From NCBI GenBank assembly GCA_937898525.1, contig CALCBC010000076.1, positions 1-33,185 on the forward strand: DNA of 33,185 bases. The letters are read 5' to 3'. This stretch comes from an uncultured Sphingomonadales bacterium (GTDB taxonomy: Bacteria; Pseudomonadota; Alphaproteobacteria; Sphingomonadales; Sphingomonadaceae). Every line of letters begins with the position of its first letter. Position 1 is the first letter of the stretch. The position numbers and the translations under genes were made by a program. The notes under the pieces were generated by a model. It saw nothing but the letters and a program-made list of their open reading frames with translations, did not search any database and was not told where the DNA came from. Below are positions 24,250-32,056 of this stretch, one piece after another.

Positions 24250-26844
24250 GTGATCCGCACCACCTGCGCCTACTGCGGCGTCGGCTGCGGAATCGCGGCG
24301 ACCGTCACCGGCGAACGCCAGGTCGAAATCGCCGGCGACCCGGCGCACCCCGCGAACCGCGGCCGGCTCTGCTCGAAGGGCACGCACCTCGGCGACACGG
24401 TCGGGCTCGAGGGCCGGCTGCTCCATCCCGAGATCGACGGCAGACGCACGAGCTGGGACAGGGCGATCCGCCACGTTGCGCGGCGCTTCAAGGACACGAT
24501 CGCCCGCCACGGACCCGACAGCGTCGCATTCTACGTCTCCGGCCAGTTGCTGACCGAGGACTATTACGTCGCCAACAAGCTGATGAAGGGCTTCATCGGC
24601 TCGGCCAACATCGACACCAACTCGCGGCTGTGCATGTCGAGCGCGGTCGCCGGGCATACCCGCGCCTTCGGCGAGGATGTCGTGCCGGCGAGCTACGACG
24701 ATCTCGAGCAGGCCGACCTGATCGTACTGGTCGGCTCGAACACCGCGTGGTGCCACCCGGTGGTCTACCAGCGGATCATGGGGGCGCGCGCCGCGCGCGG
24801 CACCAAGGTCGTGGTGATCGACCCGCGCCGAACCGAGACCTGCGAGGACGCCGACCTGCACCTGGCGCTGCGTCCGGGCAGCGACGTCGCACTGATGAAC
24901 GGGTTGCTCGCCTACTGCAGCGACAACGGGATCGTCGATCCGGACTTCCTCGAGGCGCACGTGACCACGCCCGACGGCTTCTGGGAAGCGATCGCTGAAG
25001 GCTGCGACCTGTGGTCGACGGCGGCCGCGTGCGACCTCGCGCCGACCGACCTGCTCGCGTTCTTCGAAATGTTCGCCCGGCACGAGCGCACGGTCACCGT
25101 CTTCAGCCAGGGGATCAACCAGTCGATCCGCGGCACCGACCAGGTCAACGCGATACTCAACCTCCACCTCGCCACCGGGCGCATCGGCAAGCCGGGCGCG
25201 GCGCCGTTCTCGATCACCGGGCAGCCCAACGCGATGGGCGGGCGCGAGGTCGGCGGCCTCGCCACCACGCTCGCCGCGCACCGCGACTTTGCGCACGAGA
25301 ACATCGAGGAGGTCCGCCGGTTCTGGGCTGCGCCGCGGATGGCGACCAGGCCCGGGCTAAAGGCAGTCGACCTGTTCCGCGCGATCGGCGAGGGCCGGAT
25401 CAAGGCGCTGTGGGTCATGGCCACCAACCCGGCGGTCTCGCTGCCCGACGCGGGCCGCGTGCGCGAAGCACTCGCCGCGTGCCCGTTCGTGGTCGTGTCC
25501 GACTGCATCGCCGAAACCGACACCTCGCGCTACGCCCACGTCAGGCTGCCGGCGCTCGCCTGGGGCGAGAAGGACGGCACGGTGACCAACAGCGAGCGCA
25601 CGATCAGCCGTCAGCGCGCGCTGCTGCCGGCGCCGGGCGAGGCGAAGCCCGACTGGTGGATCGTCAAGGAAGTCGCCCGGGCGATGGGCTGGCGCGACGC
25701 GTTCACTTACGACCGGCCGGCCGACGTGTTTCGCGAGCACGCGCGCTTGTCGGCCTATCGCAACGAGGGCCGGCGCCTGTTCGACATCGGTGCCTGCGGC
25801 GCGATCACCAACGCCCAGTACGAGGCGATGGAGCCATTCCGCTGGGGCGGCACACCGTTCGCGGACGGCCGCTTCCCAGCGCCCGACGGCAAGGCGCGGC
25901 TGGTGCCGGTCGCGCAGCGGCCGCTCGACGGCGCGCTGCCCAAGTGGCCGCTGACGCTCAACACCGGCCGCTACCGAGACCACTGGCACACGATGACCCG
26001 CACGGGTCTCTCGCCGAAGCTGTCGCAGCACCGGCGCGAGCCGATGGTCGAGATCCACCCGCTCGACGCCGAGGCGCGTGGCATCGCCGACGGCGACCTC
26101 GTCCGCGTCACGACGCCACAGGGCGAGAGCGTGTTTCGCGCGCTCGTCAGCGAGGGCCAGCGGCGCGGCGAGATCTTCACCCCGATCCACTGGACCGACC
26201 GCCAGTCGAGCGGAGGCCGCACCGGCCTGCTGCCGCAGCCGCTGGTCGACCCCTACTCGGGCCAGCCGGGCTTCAAGGCGACCCCGGCGCGGATCGCGAA
26301 GCTGGCACTCGACTGGCGCGGCTTCCTCGTCGCGCGCGAGGCGCCGGAGCGGATCCCCGCGGCCTACTTCGCCCGGGTCCGCGTGGCGCAAGGCTGGCTG
26401 GTCGAGCTCGCCGGCGAAGGCGACCCGGCGGGGATCGCCAGGGCGCTGCTGCCGGCCGGCGAGCGAGTCGAGATCGCCGATGGCTCGCGCGGAATGCGGA
26501 TCGCGGTGCTCAGCGAGGGCCGCCTCGCCGCGGCGCTCTACCTGACCCGGAACGGCCGGCTGCCCGACCGCGACTGGCTTATCGCGCAACTTGCCGCAGA
26601 GGAGACGCCGAAAGCCGTCGAGCTGCTCGCCGGGCGGCCGGCCGCGCCTCTGCCCGACCGCGGGCCGATCGTCTGCGCCTGCTTCGACGTGGGGCTGAAG
26701 ACCATCGTCGAGGCGATCACCGCGCAGCACCTGATGACCGTCGAGGCGGTCGGCGAGGCGCTGTCGGCGGGCACCAACTGCGGCTCGTGCCGCCCGGCGA
26801 TCCAGCGCCTGATCGGCGAACGCAAGGAAGCGGCCCATGGCTGA
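24250..26844 (+). CDS. nasA: Assimilatory nitrate reductase, catalytic subunit
   Basis: 864 aa. Molybdopterin (bis-MGD) enzyme reducing nitrate to nitrite in the cytoplasm (no signal peptide). Seen: N-terminal [4Fe-4S] ligands Cys6, Cys9, Cys13 (CAYCGVGCG) and Cys41 (LCSKG); molybdopterin oxidoreductase core with LVGSNTAWCHPVVYQR, GINQSIRGTDQVN and GQPNAMGGREVGG; dinucleotide-binding domain with LNTGRYRDHWHTMTRTG; and a C-terminal BFD-like [2Fe-2S] domain with Cys809, Cys811, Cys844 and Cys847, as in Klebsiella-type NasA. The GTG at 24250 is chosen because the iron-sulfur motif starts at once and GGGAGGGGGA, the end of the repeat at 24162-24248, is the only ribosome binding site. No separate flavoprotein electron donor lies in the cluster. 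Confidence 0.95.
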   Translation: MIRTTCAYCGVGCGIAATVTGERQVEIAGDPAHPANRGRLCSKGTHLGDTVGLEGRLLHPEIDGRRTSWDRAIRHVARRFKDTIARHGPDSVAFYVSGQLLTEDYYVANKLMKGFIGSANIDTNSRLCMSSAVAGHTRAFGEDVVPASYDDLEQADLIVLVGSNTAWCHPVVYQRIMGARAARGTKVVVIDPRRTETCEDADLHLALRPGSDVALMNGLLAYCSDNGIVDPDFLEAHVTTPDGFWEAIAEGCDLWSTAAACDLAPTDLLAFFEMFARHERTVTVFSQGINQSIRGTDQVNAILNLHLATGRIGKPGAAPFSITGQPNAMGGREVGGLATTLAAHRDFAHENIEEVRRFWAAPRMATRPGLKAVDLFRAIGEGRIKALWVMATNPAVSLPDAGRVREALAACPFVVVSDCIAETDTSRYAHVRLPALAWGEKDGTVTNSERTISRQRALLPAPGEAKPDWWIVKEVARAMGWRDAFTYDRPADVFREHARLSAYRNEGRRLFDIGACGAITNAQYEAMEPFRWGGTPFADGRFPAPDGKARLVPVAQRPLDGALPKWPLTLNTGRYRDHWHTMTRTGLSPKLSQHRREPMVEIHPLDAEARGIADGDLVRVTTPQGESVFRALVSEGQRRGEIFTPIHWTDRQSSGGRTGLLPQPLVDPYSGQPGFKATPARIAKLALDWRGFLVAREAPERIPAAYFARVRVAQGWLVELAGEGDPAGIARALLPAGERVEIADGSRGMRIAVLSEGRLAAALYLTRNGRLPDRDWLIAQLAAEETPKAVELLAGRPAAPLPDRGPIVCACFDVGLKTIVEAITAQHLMTVEAVGEALSAGTNCGSCRPAIQRLIGERKEAAHG

Positions 26845-27643
26845 TCCCGACCTCATCGCTCCCGGCACTGTATGGCTGGTCGGCGCCGGCCCCGGCGATC
26901 CCGACCTGCTGACGCGCAGGGCAGAGCGGCTGATCCGCGCCGCGAGCGTGATCTTCCACGACGCGCTCGTCGGCCCGGGCGTGCTGGCGCTGGTGCCGCC
27001 GCACGCGCGCCTGGTCTCGGTCGGCAAGCGCTCGGGGCGGCACTCGAAGAGCCAGCAGGCGATCGACGCGCTGATCGTCGGGGCGGCGCTTGCCGGCGAG
27101 CGGGTCGTCCGCCTCAAGGGCGGCGACCCGTCGATCTTCGGACGCTCGACGGAGGAACTCGCCGCGTGCCGCGCCGCCGGCGTGCCGGTGCGCGTCTGCC
27201 CGGGCGTGACCGCGGCCAGCGCCGCCGCGGCCAGCCTCGGCCTGTCGCTGACCCTGCGCGGGCTCGCCCGCAAGCTGACCTTCGTCACCGCCCACGCCCG
27301 CGCCGGCGAGCCGCTCGAACCCGACTGGCAGGCGCTCGCAGACCCCGAGGCAACGCTGGCCATCTACATGGGCAAGACCGCCGCGCCGGCCGTCTCGTCC
27401 CGGCTCATCGCCGCGGGTCTTCCCGCCGATGCTCCGGTGGTCATGGTCGAGAACGCCAGCCTGCCCGACGAGCGCCACTTCGCCACCCGCCTCGACCTGC
27501 TCCCTCTCGCCGCGCGCACCGCGCTCGGTGACGGCCCCGCGGTGATCCTCGTCGGGCGGAGCCTGGCCGCGTACGGTCGGTCCCTGCCGACCGGTCTCCG
27601 CCGTCACGCCGCCGGGCTCGGCCAAACCGACCTGCACCGGTGA
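26837..27643 (+). CDS. cobA: Uroporphyrinogen-III C-methyltransferase
   Basis: 268 aa, the single-domain SUMT form. Adds two SAM-derived methyl groups to uroporphyrinogen III to give precorrin-2, the precursor of siroheme for NirB. Seen: VWLVGAGPGDPDLLTRRAER (SAM-site loop near the N-terminus), VVRLKGGDPSIFGR (conserved active-site loop), CPGVTAASAAAASLG and LAIYMGKTAA. The CysG dehydrogenase/chelatase half is absent, so those steps must be encoded elsewhere. It starts eight bases inside the end of nasA and is the last gene of the operon. No terminator was found in the 143 bases before the tRNA. Confidence 0.94.
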   Translation: MADPDLIAPGTVWLVGAGPGDPDLLTRRAERLIRAASVIFHDALVGPGVLALVPPHARLVSVGKRSGRHSKSQQAIDALIVGAALAGERVVRLKGGDPSIFGRSTEELAACRAAGVPVRVCPGVTAASAAAASLGLSLTLRGLARKLTFVTAHARAGEPLEPDWQALADPEATLAIYMGKTAAPAVSSRLIAAGLPADAPVVMVENASLPDERHFATRLDLLPLAARTALGDGPAVILVGRSLAAYGRSLPTGLRRHAAGLGQTDLHR

Positions 27644-27786
27644 GCAGAGAACGTCATCGGACTTATCGCGGACTCCGCCCGAACTGACCACGAAACGATT
27701 TTATGCCAGGCCGCGAGCAGCGAGACTTCCGAGAACCGGCGGAATCCGCCGTAGTCCGTCAGCCCTGTAGGAGGTGCCCCGGTATA

Positions 27787-27873
27787 TGGTGCGGTCGAGA
27801 AGACTCGAACTTCCACGGGCTTTCGCCCACAACGACCTCAACGTTGCGCGTCTACCAGTTCCGCCACGACCGC
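27787..27873 (-). tRNA. tRNA-Leu(GAG)
   Basis: 87 bases on the minus strand including an encoded CCA end. The acceptor stem GCGGTCG pairs with CGACCGC. Anticodon stem CAACG/CGTTG closes the loop TTGAGGT, giving anticodon GAG for CUC and CUU leucine codons. A long variable arm (GGGCGAAAGCCC) marks it as a class II tRNA, and the T arm carries GTTCGAGTC. No integrase or att-like duplication is visible around it. Confidence 0.95.
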
Positions 27874-28192
27874 ATCATCGACAAGGGCGCGTGAAAGGCG
27901 GCCCCCGCGGGGTAGGAGCGCGCCCTTAGCAAAGCGTCCCACCCCCTGCAAGCGCGCTTGCGCGACCCGGTCGTTCGGCACGTCGTCCGATTGTCGAACG
28001 CTGATCGCAGGGCGGTTGCGCGGCCGGCAACCCGGCGGGAATCATGCTTGTGCCAGGGCCACGGCGACGATCCTGCCGACGGTGACCGTTCGCCGGCCCA
28101 ACGACGCCCTGCGCAACGAGGGCGGCGCCCCGGGCAATGCGTCACCCTCCGCCGAAACCGTCTCCTCGTCGAGTTCCAGTGGCTGCGCAGCG
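27874..28192. other. Gene-free gap upstream of tRNA-Leu
   Basis: 319 bases between the tRNA 5' end and the stop of the zinc-ribbon gene. No credible coding frame: codon use and composition of the open frames look like shadows, and one overlaps the tRNA. A perfect 14-base palindrome GCAAGCGCGCTTGC lies at 27948-27961. The tRNA promoter must lie here on the minus strand, but I cannot point to convincing boxes. Confidence 0.5.
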
Positions 28193-29032
28193 TCAGGTCG
28201 GCTTCCAGCCGATCTCGGCCGACCGCGCCGAGCGCGGCACGTCGGTCACCGCCTCGTTGATGGTCACGCTCTCCCCCGGCGCCAGGCTGCGCTTGGGGGG
28301 CTGCACCTCGAAACTGTAGACGATCCGCTCACGCGCATCGCGCAGCACGATCAGGATCGGCGGCACGTCGCGTGCGACGCTGCCTACGTTGGTGATCGTC
28401 CCGCTGGCCCCGAAGTACTCGATCCCGTTGGGCAGCTGCCGGCGCTCCTGCCGGTCGGCCGGGAAATCGAGTTGCAGGTCGGGTTGGCCAACGTCGAAGG
28501 TCGGCCGGTTGACGGGCACCCAGTCGGGCAGGCCCCAGTAGGAAACCGCAGCCATCGCGCCGGCCGCCAGTACGGCGAAGATCGCCGCCGCCCAGGTCCA
28601 CAGCTTGAGCGTGTTGCGCCGGCGCCGGAACGGCGGTGCCGCCTCGAAGTGCGAAGTCCCGTCATCGTCCCCGCCGATCTTTACCGCGGGCGGATCGGCG
28701 ACGGGCGACTGGACCGGCTCGGCAGGAAACGGCGGCGGGATCTCCGGCTCCGGCGGGGACGACGGAGCCGCGGCAGGACGCGGCGAAGCAGGCGGCGGCA
28801 CGTGCGCTTCCCTCTGCGGGGCCGCCGCAGTTGGGGCCGCGCGGACCGCCTGTACGCGGGGCCGGGGGGCCGCTTCGGGCGCGGGCCGCGCCGGTTCGCT
28901 CAGTGCGGGCTCGGGCGGCTCCTGGAACCAGCTGTGGCGACACTTGGCACAGCGCACCGTGCGACCTTCGGCGCCGATCGCACTGTCGGGCACGACGTAA
29001 CGCGTCGTGCAGGCTGGGCAGGCGATGATCAT
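28193..29032 (-). CDS. Zinc-ribbon (MJ0042-type) single-pass membrane protein
   Basis: 279 aa. It starts MIIACPACTTRYVVPDSAIG and has a second Cys pair in VRCAKCRHSWFQ, the four-Cys zinc ribbon of the MJ0042/zinc-ribbon_5 type. A long Pro/Ala-rich low-complexity region follows (about 45-150), then one membrane segment (TWAAAIFAVLAAGAMAAVSY), then an outer domain with YFGASGTITNVGSVARDVPP that resembles the DUF3426-like domain usual in this architecture. The ribbon would face the cytoplasm and the C-terminal domain the periplasm. It diverges from ftsE; this adjacency is common in sphingomonads, but the function is unknown. The ATG at 29030-29032 begins exactly at the ribbon. Confidence 0.9.
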   Translation of the reverse strand: MIIACPACTTRYVVPDSAIGAEGRTVRCAKCRHSWFQEPPEPALSEPARPAPEAAPRPRVQAVRAAPTAAAPQREAHVPPPASPRPAAAPSSPPEPEIPPPFPAEPVQSPVADPPAVKIGGDDDGTSHFEAAPPFRRRRNTLKLWTWAAAIFAVLAAGAMAAVSYWGLPDWVPVNRPTFDVGQPDLQLDFPADRQERRQLPNGIEYFGASGTITNVGSVARDVPPILIVLRDARERIVYSFEVQPPKRSLAPGESVTINEAVTDVPRSARSAEIGWKPT

Positions 29033-29106
29033 TTCAGTGGATTCCCTAGGCTCGGCGGAAGGCCGCAACAAGATTCGGGACGGCGCAGGCCCGGCGGCAC
29101 GTGGCT

Positions 29107-29134
29107 TTTTTCCACATCGATCAGAGGCTATACG
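29107..29134 (+). promoter_or_regulatory. Weak candidate promoter for ftsE
   Basis: TTTTTC (29107-29112), 16 bases, TATACG (29129-29134), in the 154-base gap between the divergent zinc-ribbon gene and ftsE. The -10 box is reasonable and the -35 box is poor. Offered only as the best pair in the gap. Confidence 0.25.
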
Positions 29135-29186
29135 CGCCGCACATGCCGCCGTTCCGCCCTCCCTCGTATCATCCCCGAGGCCAGCC

Positions 29187-29906
29187 GTGAGCGGAGGGGA
29201 GGGGACCATCGTACAGTTCGACAACGTCGGCCTGCGCTACGGCACCGAGCGCGAGGTGCTGAGCGACGTGTCGTTCGCGCTCTACCCCGGCAGCTTCTAC
29301 TTCCTCACGGGGGCGAGCGGCGCCGGCAAGACCTCGCTGCTAAAGCTGCTCTACCTTGCGCAGCGGCCGTCGCGCGGGGTCATCCGCATGTTCGGGACCG
29401 ACGTGATCACGCTTCCGCGACAGGCGCTGCCGGCCTTTCGCCGCCGCATCGGCGTCGTGTTTCAGGATTTCCGCCTCGTCCCTCACCTGTCCGCGTTCGA
29501 CAACGTCGCACTGCCGCTGCGCGTCTCCGGGGTGCCGGAGAGCGAGATCCGCAAGCCGGTGGCCGACATGCTCGATTGGGTCGGTCTCGAGCAGCGGCAC
29601 GACGCGCGGCCCGCAACGCTGTCTGGCGGCGAGCAGCAGCGCGTGGCGATCGCCCGCGCCGTGATCGGCCGGCCGGAGATTCTCGTCGCCGACGAGCCGA
29701 CCGGCAACGTCGATCCCGACCTCGCGCTAAAGCTGCTGCGACTGTTCGAGGCCCTCAACCGCCTCGGGACGACGGTGGTCGTCGCCACCCACGACGTTCA
29801 CCTGCTGAAGAAGGTGCCGGATTCGCTGATCATGCGGCTCGACCGGGGGCGCCTCGCGGACCCGACCGGCGCCCTGCGCTATCCGCCGCGTCGGGAGGTC
29901 TCGTGA
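29187..29906 (+). CDS. ftsE: Cell division ATP-binding protein FtsE
   Basis: 239 aa. ABC ATPase that pairs with FtsX to activate septal peptidoglycan hydrolases during division. Seen: Walker A GASGAGKT (42-49), Q-loop VVFQDFRLVPH, signature LSGGEQQRVAIARA, Walker B ILVADEPTGNVDPD and the switch His in VATHD. The FtsE-type VALPLRVSGV stretch between Q-loop and signature supports the subfamily. The GTG at 29187 gives a standard N-terminus (TIVQFDNVGLRYG); an upstream in-frame ATG would run into the divergent gene. Its stop overlaps the ftsX start (GTGA). Confidence 0.95.
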   Translation: MSGGEGTIVQFDNVGLRYGTEREVLSDVSFALYPGSFYFLTGASGAGKTSLLKLLYLAQRPSRGVIRMFGTDVITLPRQALPAFRRRIGVVFQDFRLVPHLSAFDNVALPLRVSGVPESEIRKPVADMLDWVGLEQRHDARPATLSGGEQQRVAIARAVIGRPEILVADEPTGNVDPDLALKLLRLFEALNRLGTTVVVATHDVHLLKKVPDSLIMRLDRGRLADPTGALRYPPRREVS

Positions 29907-30832
29907 GCAAGCTGCCCTCCCCGCTCCGGCGCAACGCCCCGCGCTTCGGCGGAGGCGACCGGGCCGGCATCATGCAACAGTCCCGCCTCGCCGGGCCGAT
30001 GCCGTGGGTCATCGGGATCATGATGGCGCTGACCGTGATCGCGGCCGGTGCCGGGCTGGCCCTGCGCAACCTCGCCCAGAACGCACGGGCGGAGATTGCG
30101 GGCGGGGTGACGCTGCAGATTCTCGAGGGCGGGCCGGCCGAGCGCGCCCGCCAGGCGGAAGTCGCCGTAGCGCTGCTGTCCAATCGCGAGGACGTCGCCG
30201 AAGTCCGCCGCGTGCCCGACGCCGAGATCGAAGCGTTGCTCGAACCCTGGCTCGGCGCGCAGGACGTGCCCGAGGAAGACGCGATCGCCGTTCCTGCGCT
30301 GATCGACGTGCGGCTCGTCGGGCCGGTCACGCCGCGCCGGCTCGACGAGCTGCGCGCCGCGCTCGCCGGGTCTGTGCCGTCCGCGCGCATCGATGCCCAG
30401 GCGAGCTGGCTGGCGCCGGTGTTCGACGCGATCCGCTCGCTGCAGTGGCTGACGCTGGGCCTCGTGACGCTGCTTGCGGCGACGACCGCGGCCGCAGTGT
30501 GGCTCGCCGCGCGCAGCGCGCTCGGCTCGAACCGCGATACCGTCGAGATCATTCACCTTCTCGGCGGCACCGACGGGCAGATCGCTCGCCTGTTCCAGCG
30601 GTCGATCGGCTTGGACGCTGCGCTCGGGGGCTTCGCCGGTTTGCTGCTCGGGCTTGCGACGCTCGCCCTGCTGGGGCGCCAGTTCGCGCGGCTCGGCTCG
30701 GGGATGATCGCCGGGGGAAGCTTCGGCCTGACAGACTGGGCGGTCCTTGCGGCGCTGCCGCTGCTGGGCATGGTTCTGGCCATGCTCACCGCGCGCCTCA
30801 CCGTCCTCGCCGCGCTGAGGCGAATGCTGTGA
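29903..30832 (+). CDS. ftsX: Cell division protein FtsX
   Basis: 309 aa. Membrane partner of FtsE. It has a short cytoplasmic N-terminus, helix 1 (VIGIMMALTVIAAGAGLAL), an extracytoplasmic domain of about 150 residues, then three C-terminal helices (LTLGLVTLLAATTAAAVWLA, AALGGFAGLLLGLATLALLG, WAVLAALPLLGMVLAMLTAR), the FtsX/MacB-like layout. The loop EIIHLLGGTDGQIARLFQR after helix 2 matches the family coupling region. The GTG start has GGGAGG four bases upstream and overlaps ftsE; the stop overlaps the YdcF-like gene. Confidence 0.93.
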   Translation: MSKLPSPLRRNAPRFGGGDRAGIMQQSRLAGPMPWVIGIMMALTVIAAGAGLALRNLAQNARAEIAGGVTLQILEGGPAERARQAEVAVALLSNREDVAEVRRVPDAEIEALLEPWLGAQDVPEEDAIAVPALIDVRLVGPVTPRRLDELRAALAGSVPSARIDAQASWLAPVFDAIRSLQWLTLGLVTLLAATTAAAVWLAARSALGSNRDTVEIIHLLGGTDGQIARLFQRSIGLDAALGGFAGLLLGLATLALLGRQFARLGSGMIAGGSFGLTDWAVLAALPLLGMVLAMLTARLTVLAALRRML

Positions 30833-31359
30833 TTCGCCGCATCCTTTCACTGCTGCTGGTCCTGTGGGCGTTCGGCTTCCTGTGGTTCGCCGTCGCGTTG
30901 CCCCAGCCGGCTGCGGGCGAGAAGACCGACGCGATCGTCGTCCCGACCGGGGGCAGCGGACGAATCGCCCGCGGGCTCCAGATGCTCCGCGACGGAGCGG
31001 CCGAGCGGATGCTCGTCAGCGGCGTCGACAGCGACGTCAAGCCGCACGAGTTCGCAGTCGAGTACGACGTGCCCGCCGAGACGATGGAATGCTGCGTCAC
31101 GCTCGGCTTCGCGGCGCTCGACACGCGCGGCAACGCGCGCGAGACGTCCAACTGGGTGGTCGAGAGTAAAGTCCACTCGTTGCGGCTGGTGACCAGCGAC
31201 TGGCACATGCGCCGCGCCACGCTCGAACTCGAAAGCGTCCTGCCCGAAGGCACGGTCGTGATCCGCGACGCGGTGCGCACCGAACCGTCGCTTCGGACGC
31301 TGTTCCTCGAGTATCACAAGCTGCTTGCGGCGTGGCTGGTCCGACTCCTGCCCGGCTGA
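30829..31359 (+). CDS. YdcF/DUF218 family membrane-anchored protein
   Basis: 176 aa. One N-terminal membrane segment (ILSLLLVLWAFGFLWFAVAL), then a DUF218 domain: AIVVPTGGSGRIARGLQML, RMLVSGVD, CVTLGFAALDTRGNARET and LVTSDWHMRRATLEL, with the family Ser-x2-His-x2-Arg near the end. DUF218 proteins include SanA and YdcF and have been linked to envelope integrity; the enzymatic activity is unsettled. It is on the short side and has the usual Glu/Asp-rich loop. The GTG overlaps the ftsX stop, so it is co-translated with the division genes. Confidence 0.9.
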   Translation: MIRRILSLLLVLWAFGFLWFAVALPQPAAGEKTDAIVVPTGGSGRIARGLQMLRDGAAERMLVSGVDSDVKPHEFAVEYDVPAETMECCVTLGFAALDTRGNARETSNWVVESKVHSLRLVTSDWHMRRATLELESVLPEGTVVIRDAVRTEPSLRTLFLEYHKLLAAWLVRLLPG

Positions 31360-31363
31360 CGCA

Positions 31364-32044
31364 ATGACCGTCCTCCGCAGTCTGGCATTCTACCTTGTGT
31401 TCTATCTCGGCACCGCTGCCTTCGTGCTGGTCGCCACGGCGGTGCTGCTGATCGCGCCTTCGCGCCTCAGGCCGGTTCCGGACGCCTGGTCGCGGTTCCA
31501 CCGCGCATGCCTGCGATACCTCGCCGGCATCAAGGTGCGGCAGGAAGGACGTCCGATCGACGGTGCGGCGCTCTACGCGATCAAGCACGAGAGCTTCTTC
31601 GAGGCGATCGACCTGCCCACCACGCTCGATTTTCCGGTGGGCTTCGGCAAGGAGGAGCTGTTCCGCATCCCCGGCTGGGGGCATGCCGCACGGGTCTATG
31701 GCACGATTGCCGTCCGCCGTGACAAGGGGGCCGCAGGCCTGAGGGCGATGCTGGCTGATGCCCGCAAGTTCATCGGCAGCGGGCGACCGCTGGCCATCTT
31801 CCCCGAAGGCACACGCGTCCCGCACGGCGAGCGCCCGCCGCTCCAATCGGGCTTTGCCGGGCTCTACAAGCTGCTCGGGTTGCCGGTGGTCCCGGTGGCA
31901 GTGGACAGCGGGCCGCTCTATCACCGCTGGTGGAAACACCCGGGGACGATCACGGTGCGCTTCGGCCAACCGATAGAGCCGGGCCTCCCGCGCGAGGAGA
32001 TCGAGGCGCGGGTTCACGAGGCGATCAACGCGCTGAACGACTGA
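31364..32044 (+). CDS. plsC: 1-acyl-sn-glycerol-3-phosphate acyltransferase (PlsC-like)
   Basis: 226 aa. Makes phosphatidic acid by acylating lysophosphatidic acid at the inner membrane. Helix 1 (AFYLVFYLGTAAFVLVATAV) anchors it. Motif I is KHESFFEA, an His-x4-Glu instead of the textbook His-x4-Asp; many alphaproteobacterial PlsC-like proteins share this. Motif II-like GFGKEELFRIPGWG, motif III FPEGTR and motif IV VVPVAVDSG are present. The start ATG (31364) is four bases after the YdcF-like stop; it closes the ftsEX transcript. Specificity for lysophosphatidic acid over other lyso-lipids is inferred. Confidence 0.9.
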   Translation: MTVLRSLAFYLVFYLGTAAFVLVATAVLLIAPSRLRPVPDAWSRFHRACLRYLAGIKVRQEGRPIDGAALYAIKHESFFEAIDLPTTLDFPVGFGKEELFRIPGWGHAARVYGTIAVRRDKGAAGLRAMLADARKFIGSGRPLAIFPEGTRVPHGERPPLQSGFAGLYKLLGLPVVPVAVDSGPLYHRWWKHPGTITVRFGQPIEPGLPREEIEARVHEAINALND

Positions 32045-32056
32045 GGGGGAGCAGCC

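Noticed and set aside
27738..27750. GGCGGA-A-TCCGCC palindrome beyond the tRNA 3' end as a terminator
   Set aside because: A one-base loop cannot form a hairpin of full arms and no T-run follows on either strand.
27787..27873. tRNA-Leu as an integration site of a genomic island
   Set aside because: No integrase, no duplicated tRNA end, and both sides look like core chromosome.
27852..28145. 97-codon minus-strand frame upstream of tRNA-Leu
   Set aside because: Overlaps the tRNA and has an Arg/Ser/Ala-rich composition like shadow frames.
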